From Anthoceros angustus (Eukaryota; Streptophyta; Anthocerotopsida; Anthocerotales; Anthocerotaceae), in assembly GCA_010909165.1 (NCBI GenBank), contig MU008178.1, positions 1,085,869 to 1,149,868 of the forward strand: 64,000 nt of DNA. Direction: 5' to 3'. The notes beneath the pieces are model-generated. The model was given only the letters and a program-made list of their open reading frames with translations. It made no database searches and was not told the origin of the DNA. Numbering within the stretch: the first letter of the stretch is position 1; each line of letters begins with the position of its first letter. A program made the translations under genes and the position numbers. Shown in pieces: positions 1 through 11,181 of this stretch.

Positions 1-534
1 CACAACCCCGAAAACAAACCGGCTACTGTTGTCCATTCGCCTGCATCCACGGACTGATAAGGAACACGTGGAAGTCCGGACAGGCGCAATGAATTTTATA
101 ATCGATCGTTGCTTAGGCGCTCTGCCACGTGAGGAGCTACCTAGTGTTAGTCTGGCTTGTCTCCGACCCACTCCCCTCTTCGTCACGTTGCGAATTCGCC
201 AAAACTGTGAAGATGTTTCAACAGTTACAGAACAACATTGAGATTAAGAGAGATATTGTCGGTCACGTCTGCACAGTGGAAGTGCACTGTCGTCAGCCCA
301 TTCCGAGCTTCGCCTTACAGCTCATGGAGCTACAATTGTAATAAACAAAATGGCACATATTCTACCTGAGAATCCTCACCTGTTCGAGATGGGGAGCGAG
401 ACCGCAGGTCACGCTAAGAAGCTTTTACGACAAAACACGCAGAGCCGGGAGATCAGCAGTTCAGAGGGCTCGGGCCTTCGAGCTCTCTGCCCCGAAGCAT
501 CTGCTGGCAGCTATCTCTAGAGAACTTGCCACCG
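1..534. other. 3' flank of the SELH-like gene, no gene recognised
   Basis: This stretch lies downstream of the stop codon of the minus-strand SELH-like gene and should contain its 3' UTR. The short open frames here show no recognisable domain or motif. No convincing polyadenylation signal for the minus strand was found by eye. Confidence 0.5.
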
Positions 535-1569
535 TCACTCCTTCAGCTTGGCGACGATATCTGCTGCAAGTTCATCCATGTTTGTATCCTTCATCTTCCT
601 GAAGGGTCTAGGCATATCCTGTTGTTAACATCACATCAAAACATAATCGTCAACATTCGCCACAAACACCCACGACACAGTAATTTCAACTGGAATTTCT
701 CAAGGGTTTACCAGCAGGGATATAAACGTCTGCCCGCCCTCTTCGCGAATCTCAAAACATCCCTTCCTTGGCTGGCGAAATTGACAGCACAGATATCAGT
801 CCACCTTATCAATCGTACGTACCTAGAAGACCTCAAGCCTCCAGAGTACGTTAGTCACCAGTGGATCTGAATGCACATCTCGCAAAGAAGAAGAACAGGG
901 TGAACCTTGTCAGGGTTGATGGAAATTTTAATATCCGGATAGGCCTCCTTCAACGCCTCCTCTATTTTCAAAGCTCTGGTTTTGAAGGAGTTGCATTGCT
1001 TGCTACACAAGCACAGTTCACAGGCCCTCATAAGAGCCAAGACCAGCAGACGCATGAAAGAGGAGAAGCACATTCTCGGTAACAAATTGAGAAGAAATAG
1101 CCAAAATGCAGATGGTATAGAAATCAAACCAATGCTCAATGACAATGTGCTTGGGGACTGATGTCGCCTTGATATCTTCTTCCTCAGCCATGGGGCTCTC
1201 CAGAGGAGAGGAGGGTGGTGACGCCTCTCCGTCAGCACTCTCGGGCTCAGACCCAGGGGAAGATGGCGGAGTAGGTGTTTCCTCCTTCTTGGCGGCCTTC
1301 TTCTTGGGAGCAGCCTTTGCCTTCGGGGCAGTCTTCGTTGGTGCCTTAGATTTGGCCGGCTTCGCTGCAGGCTTCTTCTTGGGCGGGGATTTTGGCGGAG
1401 GTTGTGCCTTAACAACCTTCGTTGGAGGCTGAGAAGCAACGACCTTGGCTGCTGCCTTGACCGTCGAAGCCCTGACCGGACCTGTCCTCTTCACCTTTTT
1501 GGACGAGACCTCAGTGTCTTCTGCAGGCGCAGAAATCTTGGCGGGTGCGGCTTTGCGCTTGGGAGCCAT
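535..1569 (-). CDS. Selenoprotein-H-like (SELH-type) thioredoxin-fold nuclear protein, Cys form, 4 exons
   Basis: I read four exons on the minus strand: 1569-1130, 1002-906, 771-712 and 618-535. Introns of 127, 134 and 93 nt all begin GT and end AG. The joined frame is 681 nt (226 residues plus TGA). Residues 1-146 are a Lys/Pro/Ala-rich tail starting MAPKRKAAPAK and ending in a Ser/Pro/Glu-rich acidic patch, which fits a nuclear, nucleic-acid-associated region. Residues 147-226 form the SELH domain. It has a CKQC redox motif (Cys147 and Cys150) completed across intron 1, the NPDK turn at the end of exon 2, GCFEIRE in exon 3, and an MPRPFRKMK helix start in exon 4. Animal SELH has selenocysteine at the second position of the motif; here, as in the Arabidopsis homologues, it is Cys, so no SECIS element is expected. 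The start is chosen because MAPKKRK-like starts are usual in the plant family and the context is ATAATGG. Function by family: a redox-active nuclear protein; the substrate is not shown here. All splice junctions keep frame, so the gene looks intact. Confidence 0.9.
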
Positions 1570-2740
1570 TATCGTGGCTCCCTCTCTCCGGCCACCCGCA
1601 AGAGTAAAGGTGCAGAAACCTAGGTCAGAGCTGCACACGGAACCACACGGCGTTCTGCAAGCAAACAAAGTGATGAACCACGAATTACACCACGTCAAAA
1701 GACGACGCACCAGATGACCGGACAACAGTGCCCGGTGAACCTGTGCCACAAGACACACCAATCGCAGCTGGGACAGTAAACCTAAACAGTCTTCGTTGCC
1801 AAAGACTCCAAAACCAAAAAGCGCGAGGAGCTAGCTAGCCACCAGAACCAAATAGGCAGTAACCTGAGCTTCCACTAGCACGAAGAAGGAGAAACATGGA
1901 AGGTGCAGTACCAAGCTCAGAACAAAACACGGGAAGATCGGAGAACCAGCTGCTACAATGATTCAGACACGAGAACAGCAGCCGGCAGCTAGCACAACCA
2001 AAGGGAGTCCCATCACTCATCAGGTCACCGTTCTGTGAAGCAAGCCTGCCAGCAACACAGCATTCCCGCTTCCCAGAATGAAGCGACAGGAAACGAGCAA
2101 TCAGGCACTCCACATCTCCGCTTCTTCGACTACACTCAAACTTTCTCCTCACAGGAGACAGAACAGTATGTGGCACTACCCACCAAGATGGCGATGCTCC
2201 AGGCGCGTGAGGTACGGGCGGCGGAGCAGGCAGCCGCAACCCAGGGCTGCGCTCGATGCGCTTCCACGGGACTGGCTGCTTGAGAAGAATCAACATCCAC
2301 GAGGGAGGAGGTCCCAAGTTTGGCGAGGCAGCCCAGAATGGCGGAACCGCGGGCAGCTTTCCCGCTCCCACTGCACCTCCCTCGGTTCGAACTTGCCTTT
2401 TACCATGGATATCTCTAGGTACGGCTATGGTCCCCAGACATCAAGTTTTCAAAACGGTTCATAAATTGCTTTACGCCCCAACACGCACTAAGTACATACA
2501 TGCCCATGTACCTAGTCCTCCTTGGCCCTATGGTGGCTGCTCCCCACCGCCACCCTCAATGGAGATGATGGGACTTCCAATCTCTACATATGTATATAAA
2601 GTCTTATACTTAATATATATTTATATTTAGTATACTTACTTATACTTATATGAGAAAGGTATATAGAATTAATCACTAACGAGCGGTTGTGGGAGGATAC
2701 AGGAGAAAAGCAATAGTGAGAGGGAGCGATAGTAGTTGCA
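1570..2740. other. Upstream region of the SELH-like gene; no other gene seen
   Basis: This is the 5' side of the minus-strand SELH-like gene. A TGACGTGG element, an ACGT-core bZIP-type site, lies on the minus strand near 1692-1699, about 125 nt upstream of the start codon. An AT-rich patch of repeated TATATA/TATACT words occurs at about 2585-2660. Open frames here carry no recognisable domain. Promoter use is inference. Confidence 0.35.
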
Positions 2741-2876
2741 GCATTGCCCTTCATCTTCGGAAGCGAAGCCCATAGGAACTGAAGGGCATTAGTTCATTTC
2801 TTGTTGGAGCATTGCCCTTCATCTTCGAAAGCGAAGCCCATAGGAACTAAAAAGCATTAGTTCAGTTCTTGTTGGA
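2741..2876. repeat. Tandem duplication of a 68-bp unit
   Basis: The unit at 2741-2808 is repeated at 2809-2876 with a handful of substitutions. Each begins GCATTGCCCTTCATCTTCG and ends GTTGGA. The unit contains CTTCG..CGAAG, which could form a short hairpin. No coding role is seen. Confidence 0.85.
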
Positions 2877-3790
2877 CCACGCGCTCTTCACCATCGGGGA
2901 GGACATGGAGGTACGTGCGTCCGCTATTTGATGAACATTGCACAAGCAATCCGCTCATGACAAGTCTATCTGAATCATGGATGCATTGCAATTAAACATC
3001 GCCGACTTTGAGCAACGGTAGGTGCTATGCCGTGTACCATAGAGTTGCGGCTGGAACTCGATTACGTCAGTTGATGATCACCATCTACGATGTCGGGCAA
3101 GATATCGATGAGATCATTGGGCCCGCGCTGCAGCTCATCGACGACCACAATCCTGCTCAATACTTGGTGAGAAAGCAGGCGGACTAGACCGACCACATCC
3201 TTCAGGCTTTTCATTGCGGGATCAAGCCTGACTGCACCAAAGCCCCTCTCCTCATACATCCCTACCGACACCTCGACCGCACTAGGAACCTTTATTTATT
3301 ATATAGAGGGAGAGGAGGAGTTTCTCTACATCAATGGTGAGCCGTTGCTCTACTAACGGGTATATGCTTGCTCCAAACGAACCAAAAGCTCTTCTTTGTT
3401 TCGTGGTGTGTGGCTTCACTTGTATGAAAGAAAACCCTATCCTTTACAATAGGGCAAGGTCCAAAGACAAAATCCTTCCCAACCTGTTAGAACATCTCCA
3501 AGTTGAAGGACAATTCTCAGCCTTTTAACATCTAAAATAATGGTAAGGACGGCTCTCCTTTACATGAGAAGAGTCCCTTCCCTTTAGAACAAGCAGCTAG
3601 CAAAAAAACCAAATTCCGAGGGTGGACATGAAGGGCAAGGAACTTCCCCAGTCCTGGGACATTTTAGATGTGGTGGTGATTCATTGCAATTGATATGGCA
3701 CAAAGACGTATGAGAACCATTCATATGTGGTGGTGATTCATTGATATGGTATAGAGACTAGTATCAGCATAGTCCCTCAATAAAAAGGGT
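2877..3790. other. No supported gene
   Basis: The short frames on both strands here (for example 3062-3271 minus and 3334-3528 plus) have no family motifs. The stretch may be the degraded upstream part of the non-LTR reverse transcriptase remnant that follows. Confidence 0.3.
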
Positions 3791-4550
3791 CTTTGTGCTT
3801 GACTCGGCGACGGGCACTAAGCAGGGGATCCTACGGGGGTGCCCTCTTCGCCATTGCGCATTTTAAGGCACTGTCGATCACTACCTCCTTGGTTTGGGAG
3901 TGTCTCTATCCGATAGTAGCGGACGATACTCATCTCCTAGGACCGGGGGATAAGGTCGAGGAAGCTTTCGAACTCTTCTCCTTTGGAGCTCAGTTGCCTT
4001 GGATTGAAGGTCAAGATCTTGAAATGCAAGGTCTGGTCCCCGTCATACCAAAGCATCTGGATCGAATATTGATATCAGAGACATTTATTTTAGCATACGG
4101 GTTTTCTTTGCAAGGGATAGCACTCTACAAGTCCGTACGCAGGAGCTCATCAAGACAAAGTTGTTCGAACTTCAACATCTACCTCGCGTGCAAGAAGATA
4201 ATAGGGTTGAGGAGATCACGGTAGACCATTGTTTGGAGCCAATATCTCTTCTGGTAGGTACCTTCCTTCGAACGCATTGCTATTGTCTGTCACCCACCAC
4301 TGGACAACAAATTCGCAATGGACCAAAATGTTGTTTCAGATGAAAACCCTGAAATTAAGAATGGAGTAGAAGTGCAAGCAGGCGCCGATGATGATGGACA
4401 TCCGACTTGCAGTTCAGTTCCAATCGTGACAAGGACCCGCGGCAGAGGCAATGGGACGGCGAGTGCTACTGGTGCTTTTAAAGGCATGTTTGATGATAAT
4501 CCGGTACTAGGTCACCACCAAAAGAGACGGAAATACCGTAAAAGATAAAA
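3790..4550 (+). pseudogene. Non-LTR (LINE-like) reverse transcriptase fragment
   Basis: In the frame from 3793 the peptide reads YGGALFAIAHFKAL and then IVADDTHLLGP. The first matches the QGDPLGGALFA block that precedes the catalytic motif in a plant-type non-LTR reverse transcriptase, and VADD is the catalytic aspartate pair. Just upstream, KQGDP is readable one frame away, so a single-base frameshift separates the two halves of that block. Downstream sequence decays and stops at 4224; a separate open frame at 4318-4548 (plus) carries an acidic, then Arg/Gly-rich peptide of unknown identity. No intact endonuclease or 3' end was recognised. A mobile-element relic, not a host gene. Confidence 0.65.
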
Positions 4551-5500
4551 AGGGGATAGGGTGTTCTTCGTCGCATTAGGGCATATGATAGATATATGAG
4601 AGCGGTCTAGGTGCACCTCCATCGATGTCTGCTACTTGTTATTTCGTCGGGAGGTCTGGCACATCCTCAGACCTCCAAAAGGACATGTTTCCCCATTAGA
4701 AGATCATTTTTCGTGTTCTTTTTGCACAGTGCGTGAACAAGTTTGCGCTTAGCATTGTTTAGGTGCACACTTGTGCGCGCCTAGGCCCCCCTGGAATACA
4801 AAAACATAGAGAACCACACAAAATGCAGAAACTGCGGACATGACGAAATTATGGAAGAATGAGGTCAATGACCCTTCATCACGTCGACTAAATCGCCATG
4901 AACCTGATTAGAAGGTGTCAGCTCGGTGTAAATGACTTGAGAGGAAGTGGCACCGGAGCTGAGAATACCAGAAACCAATGGATGAACACCTACAAAAAAC
5001 AACAAAAACCAAAACAACTTGAGTTTTTGGCAAAATAGGGTTGGGATTTTTTCCAAAACCCCTTTTGACAGGAGAAACCCCTTTCTACACATACGCTATT
5101 ACTTGTTCCACAAGTGAGGGAGAGGGATGACGATGAAGATGAGCCTACGGCCAAGAGAACATAGGCCATCCTGTTGAAAGAGGAAGAACCAATAAGACAG
5201 CAAGGTAAGAGGGGGGACCCATGAAAGGCCCCTAGATTTAGCTTGAGACATGGGCATGATGCCACTTGGAGAAGACTATCCTTAGGGGGGAGGCAAGCAT
5301 AAATGCTCATCAGCCAAGTAGTGGTGTGTAGGATAGGTAGGCAAATGCTTTAGTAGGAGTCATTAAGACTCAAGTGGGTGAAGACCACTGGAATAGATTT
5401 ATTTAGGATGAATCGGTGAACCCGGTTTTCAGGACTTAAAGACTGACGGTAGGAAACATTAAAATAGTGTGTGAGGCGGCATAGGGGAGGCATGCCAGGA
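4551..5500. other. No supported gene
   Basis: Only short frames without recognisable domains are present on either strand. It is probably degraded repeat sequence. Confidence 0.3.
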
Positions 5501-6780
5501 GGAGGTCGGATGTGAGGCCCCTCCTATAAGAGGAAGGAATTTTGTGAAGTAAAGTATCGTATCTTGCTCCCAACCTCTTGAGTATTTTGCTTTGTGTGCA
5601 GGAATTTCGTGCCAGCTACAAGCTAACGTATTGCCTAGTAGAGAGGGAGTCCGTGGCGATCAGAGTGCCAAGTGGAGGGCTTGCTCCCTGCAAGCGCCCC
5701 TGCCAGTTGCTCCCCTTGTGAAGGGTTGTTGTGTGAATTGCTTTGCTTTGAGTGTGTGGCGATGCTCAAGGAACTCTCGGCTTGAGGGTAATTATAAACT
5801 GCAGGGAAAGACTCCCCGGAGGTTCTCGTTGTCTGGTGCAAACCACATAGCAACCGGCCCAAGGAAGAACTTGTTGATTCATGAGCGATCCCCAGGCAGT
5901 TGTGCCGTAAGGGCGAGTCGGAATCAATGAGCCAGCAAGAGGTGTTAAAATAAGAGATTGTGGAAGGAGAGGAAGTAGATGTGTAGGAGCAAAAAGAGCG
6001 TTAGTGATTGAGGAAGTTGAGTAGAGGATTAGAGTGTAGGAAGTAGCAGAAGGCCCAAAGCAGAGCCCACGGGATGAATCCCAATTCTGCAACAGGAAGG
6101 CGCTCCCATCGTTGAAGGAGTTAGTAACTGCCTTAGAGGTGGGGACAAAATCGCGGCGTGGGTCTGGGAGTCCCTGGGCGCCCGTGGTGGACTCCTTTCC
6201 TTTGAGGCATGGCCTTCGGTTGTGTTGTGTTATTGTAGGTCGAGAGTTGGTGAATTTTTTGAGCAATGCAAGTGAGGTTTCGTCCCGTGCGTTACTGAGG
6301 AAACCTTGCATAATGATGGAGTGTGTATTTTGATAAAGGACTCGTGTCCAGATAACCGCGCGTTGTGAAAGGGGGGCTCAACGCCTTCCGAATTATGTGT
6401 CTTGGGTGATCTTGCACGTGCACGACGAGGACGGTACGTGCAGGAAGTTGCTTGATTTTGACAACCGTGTTGAAGGGACATGAGGATGCTTGCAGATGCC
6501 TAGCAAGGGAAGGGGGCGAAGAAGTGACCAGAGGAGATCACCCCTACCTGTGACTGCAAGAGATTTGAGGGCTGCAAGGAGAAATCGGTTGTGAGAAGAA
6601 AGTACTGCTGCAGCAACTTGTCGACTTTAGGAAGAAGAAGAGATACAGGCGCTTGAGGAAGAAGCCGCCTTTGCTCTTGCCTACAAGGGCAGGACAAGTA
6701 AAGGCATTGAAGTCACTAACAGTGAAAGGAAGGAGGTCATCGAAGGAGAGCTGGTTCGTTAGGGAGAAGGTCCAACTCCT
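5500..6780 (+). other. Possible remnant of a gypsy LTR and leader
   Basis: A CCTATAAGAGG TATA-like box lies at about 5522. It is followed by a stretch whose CCCCTTGTGAAGGGTTGTTG wording (near 5713) resembles the corresponding part of the gypsy LTR after its TATA box near 55,630 (CTCGTGAAAGATTGTTGTTG). It sits just upstream of gypsy gag sequence on the same strand, which fits a decayed 5' LTR and leader. No clear primer-binding site was found, so boundaries are unknown. Confidence 0.3.
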
Positions 6781-6866
6781 ATAACTGAGATTTCCAAATG
6801 CAAGTTATGGCCACGATCTGGTACGTCCTCCTCACTCTCCACGTTGGGAATTCTGGAGTGGTGGAC

Positions 6867-7846
6867 CAAGCTCGACTTCAAGCGAGATAGAAAGTGAGGA
6901 AGGCGAGGTAAGCAGTGGATAATTTTATGCATGGTCTGAGGATCTTGCAGCACGCCTTGATCGGATTCTTTGCTCAACTTACGACTTTGCAACGCCCGAG
7001 GAGACACCGCACCAAAACCGTGCTCAAGTCTTTGTGCAAGACATCCCGCTTGCATGGAACGTTGGTTAGTGGATTTACCTGCAGGAGGAGGAGGGAGCGC
7101 GAGTTCATTGAGAGAAGCTGGGACAAGCAACATGAGTGGAGCTGGAAGAGGCGGAGGTTTGCCCCTACCCCACAGTCGCTAGCAATACGTCAAGTTTGGA
7201 GAGAAGAAGAAGGGCGATGACGCGGAGACGCACAAAGGCGCCTTTGTGCGCACTTTTGAGCATGTATCCCACGCTAACTTGGAGGACACTGTGGCGGATC
7301 GCCTGCGCAATTTCCTTGGGTTATTGAGGGGCATCAAAGATGGTACATCCGAACTTATGATGCAAGCGCACCCGTGGACTGGGATGCTTTGAAGGCAGCA
7401 TTTGTAAACCGTTTTTGAGGGCTCTACTACGCTCACCATACCTTGGCGAAGCTGAGAACTCTTTGCAGGAAGAAGAGGAAGTCCTTGTTTGATTATGTTG
7501 AGCGATTTTACGGGTACTTGGACCGGGTTCCGAAATGTGCACTAGTGGCGCCGAGAAACCCTCCCACGTCAGGTTACTTACAGGAGCAAGCGCTGGATTG
7601 GTTTGTAAGCAGATTGTCAAGAAGAATGGAGGTACATTGTCGCCGAGGGACTAAGACGTTGGCTGGAGCGCCAATTCATTTAGCATAAGAGTGGGAGTCG
7701 GCAGAGAAAGCCTATGAACAACGAATGAGGAAGGACTTGGAGAAAGTCAAGAAGAGACAAGAGGAAGCGCGCCTTTGGAGAAGGAGAAAAGCAGTTCGAT
7801 GAATGAAGAAGGAGAAACGTCTGCTGTAGGAGAAGGAATTGCGGAT
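6867..7846 (+). repeat. Direct tandem duplication of gag, first unit
   Basis: This unit begins CAAGCTCGACTTCAAGCGAG and ends GAATTGCGGAT. It is followed immediately by a second copy at 7847-8810 with the same start and the same end wording. The copies differ by a few substitutions and short indels, for example around 7980, 8150-8180, 8305 and 8535-8575. Confidence 0.9.
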
Positions 7847-8810
7847 CAAGCTCGACTTCAAGCGAGATAGAAAGTGAGGAAGGCGAGGTAAGCAGTGGAT
7901 AATTTTATGCATGGTCTGAGGATCTTGCAGCACGCCTTGATCGGATTACTGCTCAACTTACGACTTTGGGCAACGCGTCCGGAGGAGACACCGCACCAAA
8001 ACCGTGCTCAAGTCTTTGTGCAAGACATCCCGCTTGCATGGAACGTTGGTTAGTGGATTTACCTGCAGGAGGAGGAGGGAGCGCGAGTTCATTGAGAGAA
8101 GCTGGGACAAGCAACATGAGTGGAGCTGGAAGAGGCGGAGGTTTGCCCCTACCCACGTGCAAGTACAGTTTGGAGAGAAGAAGAAGAAGGCGATGGCGCA
8201 CAAAGGCGCCTTTGTGCGCACTTTTGAGCATGTATCCCACGCTAACTTGGAGGACACTGTGGCGGATCGCCTGCGCAATTTCCTTGGGTTATTGAGGGGA
8301 CATGCTCAGCATGGTACATCCGAACTTATGATGCAAGCGCACCCGTGGACTGGGATGCTTTGAAGGCAGCATTTGTAAACCGTTTTTGAGGGCTCTACTA
8401 CGCTCACCATACCTTGGCGAAGCTGAGAACTCTTTGCAGGAAGAAGAGGAAGTCCTTGTTTGATTATGTTGAGCGATTTTACGGGTACTTGGACCGGGTT
8501 CCGAAATGTGCACTAGTGGCGCCGAGAAACCCTCACGCCGGTTACTTACGAGAATAGGTTGGTTTGTAAGCGGTTGTCAAGAAGAATGGAGGTACATTGT
8601 CGCCGAGGGACTAAGACGTTGGCTGGAGCGCCAATTCATTTAGCATAAGAGTGGGAGTCGGCAGAGAAAGCCTATGAACAACGAATGAGGAAGGACTTGG
8701 AGAAAGTCAAGAAGAGACAAGAGGAAGCTGAGCGCGCACTGGAGAAGGAGAAAACGGTTCGATGAATGAAGAAGGGAGAAACGTCTGCTGTAGGAGAAGG
8801 AATTGCAGAT
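7847..8810 (+). repeat. Direct tandem duplication of gag, second unit
   Basis: Near-identical second copy of 6867-7846. It is about 16 bp shorter because of small deletions. Its right end continues into unique gag-like sequence, whereas the first unit's right end joins the second unit, so the event was a tandem duplication inside gag. Confidence 0.9.
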
Positions 8811-8884
8811 CAAGTAGAAGCCTTGACCAAGCGATTAACGGAATTGGAAGTCAAGAATGTGAAGAATCAAGTCACATGAAGATC

Positions 8885-9955
8885 GCCCTCTCATGCAAGA
8901 TAGTTTGTGTATTGCTCAATTTATCATCAATCGGAACACACCAATAGGGAGTGCATTCGAGCACCACGCCATAGTCTTTGGCAATGGAGAATAGGACGAC
9001 GTCTCAGACTGCGTCATGTATAGCAATACGCTGCCCACCAATTGGACAATGAGCTAAGGGGGTTCCACAGTTGTTGAGGGGGACCCCATAGCTGCAGGTC
9101 ATGAGAGAACAGGCCAGAGGTTGGACCAGGCCTAGGCGGAACCCTATCACAATAAAAAATGAAGATGGATAAAAAGTCGGAAGGCATGCAAGGTCGGGCC
9201 AGAAGTAAGGAACCTGCTCCCCTCCTCAAACAAGATCGGAGGTGAGCTCGAGTGGGTTGAGCAAAGGAGAAATCCAGAAGTAGCTGGGCCTATTGTGCTT
9301 GCCCATGCTGCTAGCTGCTTCTCTTGGAGAGAGGTGTGAAGCTCACGGAAGCCATCTGCAAGGAATGAGGGAAAAGGAGGCATAATCTCCCCAGCTTGAG
9401 AGGATGAAAAGCCCCTAGTCGACCGTAAGGACACTTGCAGGGGGAAAGCCCCTCCTCCACGCCCAAGACGAAACCCTCCAAGATGCAAGAATCCCTTATT
9501 AGGAAGCGAGAGGCCAAGGTAAGGATAGAGAGATCCCAGCTTCCAAGAAAGACCGCCAGCACAGAGGCCTCCGTGGCCAACAGAGAACTGTGTGGTTGTG
9601 CCCCCAAACGGGATAGGTAGGGATGCTTGCCACCACGTAATATCCTAAGCAATACACTCAAAGGTACCTAGGCTAATGATGTCAACCAAAGCTTGCATGA
9701 CTTGGTTCTCGAAGTCCCTCAGGCTAGATAGAAATGCCAGAGAGGGACGCATATATTGAACCAGGTAGCCGGACGACGCATAAAGCACGAAGAAAGGATA
9801 CCAAAAGCCACTTGTGGATCTCCTAACAGAGAAAGGTCGCAAATGTGGGCCAAGTCCTCCTTCAAAGCTGCGTCTACGTACTCCAATATAAAGTCAAGGG
9901 GCCCCACTGGAACCTCTAAAACGCGAAGTCCCTACACAGAAAGAATATTTCCCCC
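8885..9955 (-). pseudogene. Non-LTR (LINE-like) element, region after the reverse transcriptase core
   Basis: Successive minus-strand frames read in order: LGDPQVAFGILSSCF (near 9830-9790), FENQVMQALVD (near 9715), LAVFLGSWDLS (near 9555), and IHDAV followed by VLECTPY (near 9020-8950). These follow the order of the segment downstream of the catalytic core in the same plant non-LTR family as the 3.8-kb fragment, where a DPQ-AFGIL block and a FLGSW block are usual. At least three frameshifts are needed to read through, so it is dead. It lies in the opposite orientation to, and directly abuts, the gypsy gag remnant. Confidence 0.6.
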
Positions 9956-10014
9956 AACATTTTAAAGAGACATCGCATAAGAAATCCAAGTCTTCAACTT
10001 CTGCAATCCAAAAA

Positions 10015-10234
10015 TGATGAAATACTTTAATTATTAGGGCACTATTCATTAGGGTTTCTATGAATCCCTAGAATTAATAATTAATTAATTCTTATGGTGA
10101 GAAGTAGTTACATTAGTTATTTATGGTTAATTGGTTAAAACAACCTATAACCACCTACTTCATATAAACTCAATGTACTTTCTATTATGATTTATCAATG
10201 CATAAGATCCTTTGAAAGTTCTTGATTCTCTTCA
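10015..10234 (+). repeat. Probable 5' LTR of copia element 1
   Basis: The right edge is set by the primer-binding site: the LTR ends TTCA directly before TGGTATCAGAGC. The left edge is a guess at a TG near 10,015-10,018 where the AT-rich sequence begins. The partner LTR is absent, so length (about 220 bp) is uncertain. Confidence 0.5.
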
Positions 10235-10246
10235 TGGTATCAGAGC
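10235..10246 (+). promoter_or_regulatory. Copia primer-binding site (initiator tRNA-Met type)
   Basis: TGGTATCAGAGC is the classic plant copia primer site, complementary to an internal part of initiator tRNA-Met. The same word recurs at 49,165. Confidence 0.9.
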
Positions 10247-11181
10247 ACTCTTGCTCTCAAATTGATCATGCAACTACAAGCATCTAAGGAGCTCCTCTAG
10301 GAAGCGACATCTATCTAGGATTTTCATAGAAATGGAGTTTGCTTTTCCTAGAATTGCTCCCTTTGAATGCATTTCATTTGTGTACACATTTCTTCTCTAA
10401 CAATGTGTCATTATGCTAATCCTTTGTCTAATCTCATGGATTTCCTCATCCCTAGAAAGAATAGGCATAGGATTAAGAGAAGAGAGAGATCTACAAAGCA
10501 GGAAGCCCAGATTAAGAGCCATCAGGTTAGATGAAATAGAGAACTTGGTGTAATTGATAGAGAAATTGATAGAACCTCTATTTATATCTCTAATTTCATT
10601 GCCTCTATTCTAATTTCACAATCTGATCAAGGGGAATTTATCAAACTCTCTAGACGTAGTTTGTTAGAAGTTTTCAGCCTCATTCAGGTAAAAGCTATTG
10701 AATTAGCCCTTAATCACGTACCTAATTTGCGTGCTGGCCATATTGCTTCCTCATCTACAAATTTGCAGTCCTATACCACATCTGAAGTAGTTGCAAAAAT
10801 TAGATTAGAAATCCATCATTTCCAAAATTCTATTATTAATCACATAGAACCTTTAAGACAAAGTCTGTGACCTTTCTAGAGGATTTGATAAATTGAACAT
10901 TTCTGTATCTAGATTTTCTGATTCCGATTCTCTGGTAACAAATAATAAATTTGGACAACCTTTTAAATCTAGTAGTAACGAGTTATTTCCTTACAAACTC
11001 AAACCCTGTGACTTCAAGGGTCAAATCCTACATTTTAGATCAAAGTTGTCCATTTTAACTGACATGATCTCTCAGCAGCAATCAAGTAGCAGATGCCCAT
11101 TACCTTCATCAAGTTATGAAGCAGAAGCTGATGAAGAGCGCTTCCTACGAGGCGGCAATTTAGTTCTGTAAATCAACTACA

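Larger units (their letters stand above)
6780..8880 (+). pseudogene. Ty3/gypsy gag remnant with an internal tandem duplication
   Basis: Capsid-type gag wording is visible on the plus strand. Examples are a WDALKAAFVNRF block near 7380-7420, SLFDYVERFYGYL near 7481 and EQALDWF near 7584. The last two match SLLDYVERFYA and EQALDW in the gypsy element near 57,300 and 57,385, so the two belong to related families. A Glu/Lys/Arg-rich coiled-coil-like stretch follows (KAYEQRMRKDLEKVKK near 7710). Frames shift repeatedly and stop codons interrupt, so no functional protein is possible. The gag segment occurs twice in tandem; the second copy continues into a few more codons before sequence identity with any known part is lost near 8880. 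Confidence 0.75.

Noticed and set aside
1018-1761. A Lys/Pro/Ala-rich open frame that could be called histone H1-like
   Set aside because: No globular H1 domain is present. The frame joins, through proper splice sites, to the SELH domain, so it is the first exon of that gene. The upstream in-frame ATG at 1761 was not used because MAPKRK is the usual family start.
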